A program made the position numbers and the translations under genes. From NCBI GenBank assembly GCA_937902925.1, contig CALFNN010000011.1:111512-175511 (forward strand): a stretch of DNA of 64,000 bases. The letters are read 5' to 3'. The DNA comes from an uncultured Opitutaceae bacterium. GTDB taxonomy: Bacteria > Verrucomicrobiota > Verrucomicrobiia > Opitutales > Opitutaceae. Positions 1 through 8,100 of this stretch are shown one piece after another (within the stretch, counting starts at the first letter, position 1; every line of letters starts with the position of its first letter). Under the pieces are notes generated by a model. It saw nothing but the letters and a program-made list of their open reading frames with translations. It was not told the DNA's origin and ran no database searches.

Positions 1-72
1 GACCGCTCCGGCCCGCTCTTGTCCGACGGCCATCCCGCGCGCCACCGCTTGTCCCTTCGAAAACGCGCATGA
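1..72 (+). CDS. 3' end of an upstream gene (partial)
   Basis: Frame 1 is open from the window edge to a TGA at 70-72 and encodes 23 residues ending in SLRKRA. The stop overlaps the ybeY start as ATGA, the same coupling seen at many junctions in this window. In many bacteria the gene before ybeY encodes a PhoH-like or 7TM-HD protein, but too little is present to identify this one. Confidence 0.4.
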   Translation, partial: DRSGPLLSDGHPARHRLSLRKRA

Positions 73-560
73 CCGCCCGCCCGTCCTCGTCCGCCCGGCC
101 CGTCGCCATCGCCAATCGTCATCCCCGCCTCCGCCTCGACCGCCGCGCGCTGGCCGGCGTCATCGCCACGCTCGACGCCCATCCCGGAAAATTTCGCGGC
201 GGCTGCCCGCCGGGTGAACTCTCGCTCGTCTTTTTCACCGACGACGCCCTCGCAAAACTTCACGCCGATTTTCTCGCGGATCCCTCGACCACCGACGTCA
301 TCACCTTTGCGGGCGATGCCGCGCTTGGCACCGCCGGCGAAATCTGCGTTTCCGCCGACACGGCCGCGGCCTATGCGAAAAAGCACCGCCGCAGTCTTGC
401 CGCCGAGCTGACCCTCTATGTCGTCCACGGCTGGCTCCACCTCGCCGGCTACGACGACCTCCAGCCCGCGAAAAAGCGGGTCATGCGCCGCGCCGAGGCC
501 CGGGCCGTGCATCTCCTTCGCGCCGCCCGCCTTTTTCCGCGCCTCACGCTGGCCGGCTGA
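69..560 (+). CDS. ybeY: YbeY-type rRNA maturation endoribonuclease
   Basis: YbeY is a single-strand-specific metal-dependent endoribonuclease needed for 16S rRNA 3' maturation and ribosome quality control in the cytoplasm. The 163-aa protein has the family core STTDVITFAGD near residues 74-84 and the metal-site motif HGWLHLAGYDD near residues 118-128. Length is normal for the family. The first two zinc-ligand histidines are present, but the third ligand of the usual HGxLHLxGYDH motif is Asp here. The C-terminal helix contains the usual run of basic residues. The start overlaps the preceding stop. The next gene follows about 50 bases downstream, so this is probably part of a housekeeping operon with the DUF502 and RecO-like genes. 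Confidence 0.88.
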   Translation: MTARPSSSARPVAIANRHPRLRLDRRALAGVIATLDAHPGKFRGGCPPGELSLVFFTDDALAKLHADFLADPSTTDVITFAGDAALGTAGEICVSADTAAAYAKKHRRSLAAELTLYVVHGWLHLAGYDDLQPAKKRVMRRAEARAVHLLRAARLFPRLTLAG

Positions 561-613
561 GCGCGGCGCAAAAAACTTTGCCTCCGGGGCGCTTTGCCCG
601 AGCATGGCGCCCG

Positions 614-1282
614 ATGCCCGACGATCCGCCCGCCTCCTCCCGCCTGGTCTCAGTGCGCAACGCCTTTTTCTCCGGCGTGCTGCTGCTCGCCCCGCTGTGG
701 GTCACCATCTGGGCCCTTCACGCGATCATCGACATCGTCGGCGGCACCTTCCGGCCGCTGTATGAATTCTATCTCCCGCAATCGCTCCTGCACTATACGA
801 TCCTCTGGGATATCGCCGCGACGCTGGCCGTCCTCGTTCTCGTCACCATTCTCGGCTACGTCTCGCACTACGTCTTCGGCAAATTCTTCCTGCGCATCAT
901 CGAGCGCTTTGTGCAGAGCATCCCGGGCGTCGGCGCGGTCTACAATTCCGTCAAGCAGATCGTCGCCACCTTCGGCACGCAGAACCGTAATCTTTTCAAC
1001 AAGGTCGTGCTCGTCGAGTATCCGCGCAAGGGCGTGTGGACGCTCGGCTTTCTCACCAACAAGGCGCAGGCGGAGGCGCAGAGCCGGGCCGGGACGACCC
1101 TGTGGACCGTGTTCGTGCCGACCACTCCCAATCCGACGAGCGGATTTCTGCTCTTTCTCCCGGAAAGCGACATCGTCGAGCTCGAGATGAGCGTCGGTGA
1201 GGGCATGAAGATGATCATCTCGGGCGGTGCCGTGGTTCCGCCGTGGCCTCCCCCCGAGGCCAGGTCCGCCCCCAACCGCTAG
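614..1282 (+). CDS. DUF502 family inner-membrane protein
   Basis: A 222-aa membrane protein with two hydrophobic segments: FFSGVLLLAPLWVTIWALH near residues 16-34 and a second around DIAATLAVLVLVTILGYVSH. These are followed by the DUF502 hallmark RFVQSIPGVGAVYNSVKQI and a soluble beta-rich C-terminal half (VVLVEYPRKGVWTLGFLT). The frame is open from 578, but the ATG at 614 (MPDDPPASS) fits the family length better, because the upstream extension is Arg/Pro-rich and looks untranslated. The function of the family is not established; related plant proteins are called COV (continuous vascular ring)-like. It lies between ybeY and a recO-like gene. Confidence 0.82.
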   Translation: MPDDPPASSRLVSVRNAFFSGVLLLAPLWVTIWALHAIIDIVGGTFRPLYEFYLPQSLLHYTILWDIAATLAVLVLVTILGYVSHYVFGKFFLRIIERFVQSIPGVGAVYNSVKQIVATFGTQNRNLFNKVVLVEYPRKGVWTLGFLTNKAQAEAQSRAGTTLWTVFVPTTPNPTSGFLLFLPESDIVELEMSVGEGMKMIISGGAVVPPWPPPEARSAPNR

Positions 1283-1318
1283 CGACTCCCGCCGTCGCTT
1301 CCGCGCGCCTTCCGTCCC

Positions 1319-1936
1319 GTGCCCGCGCTCTCGCTCGCGACCGACGCCTTCGTCCTGCTGAAGCGCCCGCCGGCCGACGCGTTCCAGTCGTTCAGCGTTT
1401 TTTCCGCCGACCACGGCGCGCTGCTCGTGCTGCAGCGCGTGCCCAAAAAGTCCGCCACCACCGCCGTGCCGCTCGATCTTTTTGACGAAGCCTCGCTCCT
1501 GCTCGAATCCTCGAATCAGGGCCGCACCTGGTTCGTCAAGGAGGCCCGCATCCTCGCGCGCCACGCCGGCCTCGGCCGCAGCTACGATTCGCTCCGTGCG
1601 GCATCCACCCTCACTGCGCTCATCGCCCGGAATCCCGTCCACGAGGACAGCCGTGCCGCCGTGGCCGCGCTGCTGCGCACCGCCTTTGCCGCGCTCGCGA
1701 CCGGCGCCCGCCCCGACATCGTGCTTTTCAAGAGCCTCTATTGCTTCGCGCGCGACGAGGGTTATCCGCTCAAGCAGGACTGGTTCCCCACGCTTCCCGC
1801 CGCCGATCGCGCGGCCGTCGCTCTGCTCCTCAACCGTCCGCTCGCCGGGCAATCCGCCCCGGCCGCCGCCGTGATCCGCCTGCAACGCCGCCTCGACGAC
1901 TACCTCCGCGACCACACGGAAATATTGTTGGAGTGA
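1319..1936 (+). CDS. RecO-like DNA repair protein (tentative)
   Basis: A 205-aa soluble protein starting at GTG. The N-terminal ~75 residues look like the RecO OB-fold (DAFVLLKRPPADAFQSFSVFSADHGALLVLQRV, in pieces). The helical remainder carries a RecO-like layout with FDEASLLLE, FVKEARILARHAGLGRSY and LFKSLYCFARDEGYPLKQ. RecO mediates loading of RecA in the RecFOR pathway. This protein is shorter than the usual ~240 aa and lacks the cysteine cluster found in some RecO proteins. Position next to ybeY and a helicase gene is compatible with a repair role. The assignment rests on pattern resemblance only; it could be a lineage-specific protein of unknown function. Confidence 0.5.
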   Translation: MPALSLATDAFVLLKRPPADAFQSFSVFSADHGALLVLQRVPKKSATTAVPLDLFDEASLLLESSNQGRTWFVKEARILARHAGLGRSYDSLRAASTLTALIARNPVHEDSRAAVAALLRTAFAALATGARPDIVLFKSLYCFARDEGYPLKQDWFPTLPAADRAAVALLLNRPLAGQSAPAAAVIRLQRRLDDYLRDHTEILLE

Positions 1937-2014
1937 CATGCGCGGCGCGACGTGGGACGAGACTCCGGATATTCCGCCTCGTTCGTCCCCCACCGCCGTC
2001 CATCCTTCGTCCCG

Positions 2015-4642
2015 ATGATTTTCGATCTCGACCGCCGCACCGCAAGCCTGAGCGCGGGCGAGTTTTCGAACTTCGCCATCGGCCCGCATGACGCCCGCGG
2101 CGGCTCGTCGGGCCTCTGGCGCGCGCAGCTTGGCACGCACTGGCACAACGAGCTGCGCGCCCAGGCCACCGCCGCCCACGGCGCTGCCGCCGAGTTCGAA
2201 CTTCCCATCGACGGCCGGATTTTTCACCGCGGCTGGACGCTCACCCTCACCGGCCGCATCGATCAACTCCTCCGCTCGGAGCCGGCTGCGACGCTTCGCG
2301 AGATCAAGACCGTCACGCGCGAGCTGCCGGCCGACGAAACCGAACTGCGCGCCGACTACCCCGAATACTTCGTTCAACTCGCCACCTACGCCGCGCTCGC
2401 GCGCCTCGGCACCTCGACACCGGCCACCCGCCTGCCGTTGTCCTCCAGTGCACCCCTGCGCGCGGAACTCGTCTTCGTCGAGGTGGCCGGCGGGCTGGCG
2501 CAAACCGTCGCGCTTACTCCCGCTGACGACGGACTGTTCCGTGCGCAGCTCGATCGTGTCGCCGAATTTCTCGATTTGCGCCAGCGCGCCCGCGACCGTT
2601 TGCGCGGCCTCCGCTTTCGTTCCGCATTCGCCACCTTGCGTCCGGGCCAGGAGACCACGCAAGCGGAGCTCCGCGGCACGTTTGAGCGCCATCCGCTCGT
2701 GATGTTCGAGGCGCCGACCGGATTTGGAAAAACCGGGGTCCTTCTCGAGTTCGCCCTCGGGCAGCTTCGCGCCGGTCATTTCGACCGCGCGCTCTATCTC
2801 ACGAGCAAGGCCACCGGCCAGCTCCAGGTTGTGCGCACTCTCGCTGCCATGACTTCCCCCGCGGCCCCCGTCGAGCGCCACCCGTCAAACGAGCAGGCCG
2901 GGGAACGACCTCGTGCCCGGCATGATCAATGTCAACTAATAGATGACAACCGGCCCGCGGCCGGTTCCGGTTTGCCGCCTGCCACGACTCCCGTCGCCGC
3001 CTGGCACGTCCGCAACAAGGGCGAACACTGCGTCAATCACACGTTTCACTGCGTGCGGGAATCCTGCCTTTATCTCGACGGCATCGCCGCCCGCTGGCCG
3101 CAGAGCGGACTCGCCCGTTTTTACCTCGACGAAAACCACGCCCACGACCTCGACGCCCTCCGCGCCGCCGGTCGCGAGGCCCTCATCTGTCCCTACGAGA
3201 TCACCCGGGCCGCGCTGGCGTTCAACGACGTGTGGATCGGTGACTACAACTACGTCTTCGCGCCGCGCAACCGCACCCTGTTTTTCGACCAGCCCGGCTT
3301 CGACCCGGCGCGCACGTTGCTGCTCCTCGACGAGGCCCACAATCTGCCCGCGCGCGTCGCCGACGCCTACTCGCACGCCTTGGTCGCGGCGGACGCGTTC
3401 ATGGTGCGCGACGAACTGCATCGGATCCGCCCGTCGGCCCCGTTGGTTGCGGCCTGGGAGCACTGGTGCCACTGCCTGCAGCACCTGCGCGCCAACGACG
3501 CACTCGCTCCCGCCGACGAAGACGACACTCGCCACGTGCTCGGTGAAGTCGCCCGGCTGGTCGCCAGCGTCCCGCTGGACCTGGCCGCCCTCGGTCCGCG
3601 TGCGGCGGATTTGCTCTGGCAGATCCCCGCGCTCGTCGACGAACTCGCCGCGAGCGAACTGCCCCGCCTCTGGTGGTGCCCGCGCGACGGCGAACTTGCA
3701 CTCACCTGTCTCGACGCCGCCCGCGCCGTCGGCGCGACGCTGCGCCACTTCGGCGGTGTTGTGCTCGCGAGTGCCACGCTCGCACCCGTCGACGGCTTTG
3801 CCGCCGCCTGCGGACTCGACACGCCGCCGGAACTCCCGCCGCCGGCTCCGCCCCCGCCGCCCGAGCGACTCGGCGCACTCAACAAACGCCAAACCCGCAA
3901 ACTCTACACGCAGCTCACCAGCGCGGCCGATTTACTTCGCGTGGAGGAGGCCCGGGACTCGGTTTCTCCGCTTCACTTGACCGCGCACACCCCGTGGCGC
4001 GACGGGGCCTACGACATCGCGGCCGACGCCCGCGTCGACACCACCTTCCAGCACCGCGTGCGCCACTACCCGACGACCGCCGCGACCGTCGCGGCGTTGC
4101 AAGCCGCCGCCGGCGGGCCGGTCGCCGTCTTTTTCTCCAGCTACGCCTATGCCGAGGCGATCGCCCGCGAGGTCGAAAACATCTCCCCCGGGCTTCGGGC
4201 CGCCCTGCAGCCCCGCCTGCGCGATCTCGCAGCGCAGTCCGCTTGGGTCGACGAATCGCTGCTCCTGGCCGACGCGCTGTTTCTTGTGCTCGGCTCCAGC
4301 TTCGCCGAAAGCATCGACACCCTCGGCGGCCGGGTGACTCACGCGATGGTGGTCGGTCCCGCCCTCCCCGAGGTCAACGCCGTGCAACGCGCCCGGCTGG
4401 CCGAGTTTGCCTCGCTGGGTCGCGACGCGGCCTTCCGCCGCGTCTACCAGATTCCCGGCATGACGAAGGTGAACCAGGCCCTCGGTCGCCTCGTCCGCGC
4501 TCCGGGTCAGCGGGCGCGCGTCATCCTGCACTGCCGCCGCTTTCTCGAGCCCGCCTACGCCAGCCTGCTGGCGCCCGAATACCAATTTGCCACGAACGTG
4601 ACCGATGACGCCGCGCTGGCCGTGTGGTTGCAGCGGTCCTGA
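2015..4642 (+). CDS. PD-(D/E)XK nuclease fused to an XPD/DinG-type Fe-S DNA helicase
   Basis: An 875-aa protein. The N-terminal ~200 residues carry a RecB/Cas4-like nuclease signature: Asp83 (GRIDQLL), Glu96-x-Lys98 (REIKTV) and Gln121-xxx-Tyr125 (VQLATYAAL). The rest is a superfamily 2 helicase of the DinG/XPD group: Walker A APTGFGKT at 233-240, DEAH at 439-442, and motif VI QALGRLVR starting at Gln821. Cys306, Cys339, Cys346 and Cys351 lie between Walker A and DEAH, where these enzymes bind a 4Fe-4S cluster. Expected role: 5'-3' unwinding of branched DNA or R-loops coupled to end cleavage in repair. The frame is open from a GTG at 1952, but the ATG at 2015 starts just before the conserved fold. 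Residues ~290-325 look like an insertion containing a palindromic DNA element. Confidence 0.85.
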   Translation: MIFDLDRRTASLSAGEFSNFAIGPHDARGGSSGLWRAQLGTHWHNELRAQATAAHGAAAEFELPIDGRIFHRGWTLTLTGRIDQLLRSEPAATLREIKTVTRELPADETELRADYPEYFVQLATYAALARLGTSTPATRLPLSSSAPLRAELVFVEVAGGLAQTVALTPADDGLFRAQLDRVAEFLDLRQRARDRLRGLRFRSAFATLRPGQETTQAELRGTFERHPLVMFEAPTGFGKTGVLLEFALGQLRAGHFDRALYLTSKATGQLQVVRTLAAMTSPAAPVERHPSNEQAGERPRARHDQCQLIDDNRPAAGSGLPPATTPVAAWHVRNKGEHCVNHTFHCVRESCLYLDGIAARWPQSGLARFYLDENHAHDLDALRAAGREALICPYEITRAALAFNDVWIGDYNYVFAPRNRTLFFDQPGFDPARTLLLLDEAHNLPARVADAYSHALVAADAFMVRDELHRIRPSAPLVAAWEHWCHCLQHLRANDALAPADEDDTRHVLGEVARLVASVPLDLAALGPRAADLLWQIPALVDELAASELPRLWWCPRDGELALTCLDAARAVGATLRHFGGVVLASATLAPVDGFAAACGLDTPPELPPPAPPPPPERLGALNKRQTRKLYTQLTSAADLLRVEEARDSVSPLHLTAHTPWRDGAYDIAADARVDTTFQHRVRHYPTTAATVAALQAAAGGPVAVFFSSYAYAEAIAREVENISPGLRAALQPRLRDLAAQSAWVDESLLLADALFLVLGSSFAESIDTLGGRVTHAMVVGPALPEVNAVQRARLAEFASLGRDAAFRRVYQIPGMTKVNQALGRLVRAPGQRARVILHCRRFLEPAYASLLAPEYQFATNVTDDAALAVWLQRS
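2927..2951. repeat. Degenerate palindrome inside the helicase gene
   Basis: The core TGTCAACTA-a-TAGATGACA (2930-2948) is an inverted repeat with one mismatch per arm. Over 25 bases it matches 21 positions of the perfect palindrome at 18987-19011, read on the opposite strand. It is translated as part of QCQLIDDN in a low-complexity, probably inserted stretch of the helicase. It may be a mobile palindromic element or a chance copy of an operator. Confidence 0.4.
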
Positions 4643-4679
4643 AACGATCGCCGTGCGTCAGCCGCCCTCGTTTGTCTGC

Positions 4680-5153
4680 TTATTTTTCCGGTGGGGGATA
4701 CAAGGCGCGCCCGGTTTCCGCGCGCCGCACCACCCCGGCCAGTGAAGCCACAAACTCGTAACCCTCGTCGTTGGGCCACGCCCAGCTCTTGCCCGCCACG
4801 AAAACCCGCAGGCGCTTCTCCGGCAAGGCCACTGGAATTTCCGCCGTGATCCGCTGGATCATCTGCGCCGCAGGGCCGGGCTCCCGTCGCAACTGGGCCA
4901 GCACCCAGACTTCCCGATCGAGTTCGAGCACGCGCTCGACCCGCAGCCGCCAGCCGGCATCGGGCACCTTCACCGTGATGGTAGTTGGCATCGGCGGAAT
5001 GCTTGTGGCAGCCGATGCTCCCGCGGCACCGGCCCCGGACGCGAGCGCGAATCCGAGGATTGCGACGAGCCCGATCGCCATGCCCGCGGTTTTTTGTGCA
5101 ACATATCCGGATCGCATCGTGTCGGAGGCCGGCAATCTTGTATCGAGGCTCAT
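4680..5153 (-). CDS. Secreted or membrane-anchored protein of unknown function
   Basis: 157 aa. A hydrophobic stretch GMAIGLVAILGFALASGAGA near residues 24-43 suggests a signal peptide or anchor, followed by an Ala-rich linker and a small soluble domain (~residues 55-150) rich in charged residues and tryptophan (DAGWRLRVERVLELDREVWV and KSWAWPNDEGYEF). I recognise no family. The ATG at 5153 is preceded by AGGA at good Shine-Dalgarno spacing; later Met codons at 5117 and 5081 have none. It is divergent from the first S8 protease with only about 30 bases between starts, so the two may share a control region. A link to the protease (for example as an inhibitor or chaperone) is only a guess from position. 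Confidence 0.6.
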   Translation of the reverse strand: MSLDTRLPASDTMRSGYVAQKTAGMAIGLVAILGFALASGAGAAGASAATSIPPMPTTITVKVPDAGWRLRVERVLELDREVWVLAQLRREPGPAAQMIQRITAEIPVALPEKRLRVFVAGKSWAWPNDEGYEFVASLAGVVRRAETGRALYPPPEK

Positions 5154-5164
5154 TTTCCTGGCAA

Positions 5165-5184
5165 CCTACATTAGTTGATATCCC
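5165..5184. promoter_or_regulatory. Possible half-site of the 18987 palindrome
   Basis: The stretch ATTAGTTGATATCC between the divergent starts of the small secreted protein and the first protease matches 11 of 14 positions of one arm of the perfect palindrome at 18987-19011. It ends immediately before the protease start codon. It could be a weak regulator site, or coincidence. Confidence 0.2.
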
Positions 5185-8100
5185 ATGACTCGCCTACGGC
5201 TGGGTTTGTTGCTCGTTTTTCTCACCGCTGCAATTGTCGCTTCGGCGTCCGTCGCGTCCCCGGGCGCGGCAGCCTCATCCTTCAGTGCTGGGGAGGAAGC
5301 CCAGGGCTTCGTCAACGGCCGCGTGCTCGTGAAACTTCGCGGCGACGTCACCGCCGTCGACGCGCGGAGCCAGGATGCCGAGACCCGCGCCGGCATCACG
5401 CACCGCCGGAACTTCCAGCATCTGACCCGCCAGCATGTCCTCGAGTTCGACCGGACCAGATCGGTCTTTTCCGTCATCAAGCAACTGCGGGCAACCGGCC
5501 TCTACGAGATTGTCGAGCCGGACGGGATTCGGCATGCGCTGGTCATTCCCAACGACCCGACTTTCGGGCAGCAATGGTCGTTGAACAACACCGGCCAGAC
5601 CGGCGGCACGGCCGGCGCGGACATCGGCGCGCCCGCGGCGTGGAATGTCCAATCCGACGCCTCGAACGTCATCGTGGCCGTGATCGACAGCGGAATCCGC
5701 CTCACCCACAGCGACCTCAAGGACAATCTGTGGGTCAATCCCTCGCCCGGATCGAGCGGCATCGCGGGCGATCTCAACGGGATCAATTCCCTCAATGGCA
5801 CCGGCAATCCGGCCGACAACAACGGCCACGGCACGCACGTCTCGGGCATCATCGGCGCCGTCGGCAACAACGGAAACATGCTCTCGGGCGTGGCGTGGAA
5901 AGTGAAACTCATGCCCCTCAAGTTTCTCGGCGCGGATGGCAGCGGCGGCAGCACCTCGGCCGAGATGACCTGCATCGACTACGCCATCGCCCACGGCGCC
6001 GTGGTCATCAACGCCAGCTACGGCGGCTCGGTTTACTATGCGTCGGAATACGCCGCGATCCAGCGCGCCCGCGATGCCGGCATCATCTTCGTGGCCGCCG
6101 CGGGCAACGACGGCCTGAGCGCGGACGATGGCAGCAACTATCCCGCCGCCTACTCGCTCGACAACATCGTCACCGTCGCCGCCACCACCAACACCGACGC
6201 GCTCGCGAGTTACTCCGATTTCGGATCCGGCACCGTCGATCTCGCGGCGCCCGGCGACAAAATCCTGTCGACGTGGAACACCTCCGACACCGCCACGCAG
6301 GTCGAAAGCGGCACGTCGATGGCCGCGCCGCATGTCGCGGGCGCGCTCGCCTTGTTGAAGGCGCGGTTTCCGAACGACACCTACCGCCAGCTCATCAACC
6401 GGTTGCTCCGTTCCACGACCAGGCTGCCGGGTCTCAGCGGCAAGGTGCAAAGCGGCGGCCGGCTCAATCTCGCGCAGGCGCTCGCCTCCACCGACAACCG
6501 CCCGATCAACGACGACTTCGCGACCCGCGCGCAGCTCGCCGGCGCCAACGTCCTGGTGCGCTCGTCCAACGTGGGCGCGACCCGCGAGGCGGGCGAGCCC
6601 GCTCACGCGGGCGTCACTGGCAGTTCCTCGCTGTGGTGGACGTGGACCGCGCCCTCCTCCGGTGCCGTCACGTTCGACACGGCCGGGAGCGGCTACGACA
6701 CCGCGCTCGCCATTTACACCGGCTCCAACCTCGGCAGCCTGCAACTGGCCGCCGCCAACGACGATGCCGCGGCGGGCACGAGCACGAGCAGCGTCACCTT
6801 CAATGTCGTGACCGGAACGACCTATCAGATCGCCGTCGACGGCAAGGCCGGCGCCACGGGCCTTACCGTCGTGCGCATCGCCGCGCGCCCCGACAACGAC
6901 AACTTCGCCGCCGCACAAACCGTGACCGGCATGAACGTGTCCGTCACCACCACGAACCTGGATGCCTCGAGCGAGCCCGGTGAACCCAATCCCGCCGGTG
7001 CCGGCGCGGGGCATTCCGTCTGGTATAAGTGGACGGCACCCGCCGGCGGCAGCTTTACGCTCGCGGCGTTCAGCACGCATGACGTCGTCGCCGGCATCTA
7101 CACGGGCAGTTCGGTTTCGAATCTCACGCTCGTCGCGGCCAACGACGACTCCGCCGCCTACAACACCGACGCCCTGATCCCGTTCACCGCGACCGCCGGC
7201 ACGACTTACTATTTCCTCGTCGACAATACCACCGCGGACCTGTCGAGCGGCGGCCCATTTATCCTGACGCTCACGGATTCCCTCTGGCAATTCCCCGCCG
7301 CCGATCAGGTCACCTCCACGCCGGCCGTCGGCACCGACGGCACGGTTTACTACGGGTCGCTCGACGGCTATTTCTACGCGGTCAATTCCAACGGAACGCT
7401 CAAGTGGGAGTCGACCGCCAACACCCGCACGGGGATCGTCGTCGATCTCTCCACGCCCGCGATCGGTTCCGATGGCACGATCTTCGTCGGCTCGACCGAC
7501 GGCTATCTCTACGCGCTCAACCCCGCGACGGGCAGCCGCCGGTGGCGCTTCCTCGCCACCACGCCGATCGGAAGCGCCCCCGCCATCGGCGCCGACGGCA
7601 CCGTCTACGTGCGCGACGACACCACGCTCTACGCGCTGACCAGCGGCACAAATTCGGCCGCCAAGAAATGGAGCGCGGGACTCGGCGGCGCCGGCACCTA
7701 TTCCTCGCCCTCGCTCGCCGCGGACGGCACGATCTATGTCGGCAACGGCGGCGGCAATTTTTACGCCTTCAATCCCGACGGCACCACCAAGTGGACCTTC
7801 ACGGCCGACGACGACATCTATACCACGCCCGCGATCGACGGTGCCGGCACGGTCTATTTCGCGACGCTCTCCGGCACCGTCTACGCCCTCAATCCCGACG
7901 GCACGAAGAAATGGTCGTGGGCCGTCGCCGATGGCAGCAGCATCACCTCCTCGCTCGCGATCGGCGCGGACGGCACGCTTTATTTTGGCGCCTACGACCA
8001 CAAGCTTCATGCGCTGACCAGCGCGGGCACCGAGGCCTGGTCCTCGCCCCTGGGCGACGAGGTGCGCGCCTCGTCCCCGGTCGTCGCCGCGGACGGCACG

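Noticed and set aside
650..2881. Long minus-strand open frame opposite the DUF502, recO-like and helicase genes
   Set aside because: Gly/Arg/Glu-rich translation without domains; it mirrors the codon pattern of the plus-strand genes and is a high-GC shadow.
5275..8010. 911-codon minus-strand frame opposite the first protease
   Set aside because: Repetitive Gly/Arg/Val/Ala translation that follows the repeats of the protease; no start context or domain.
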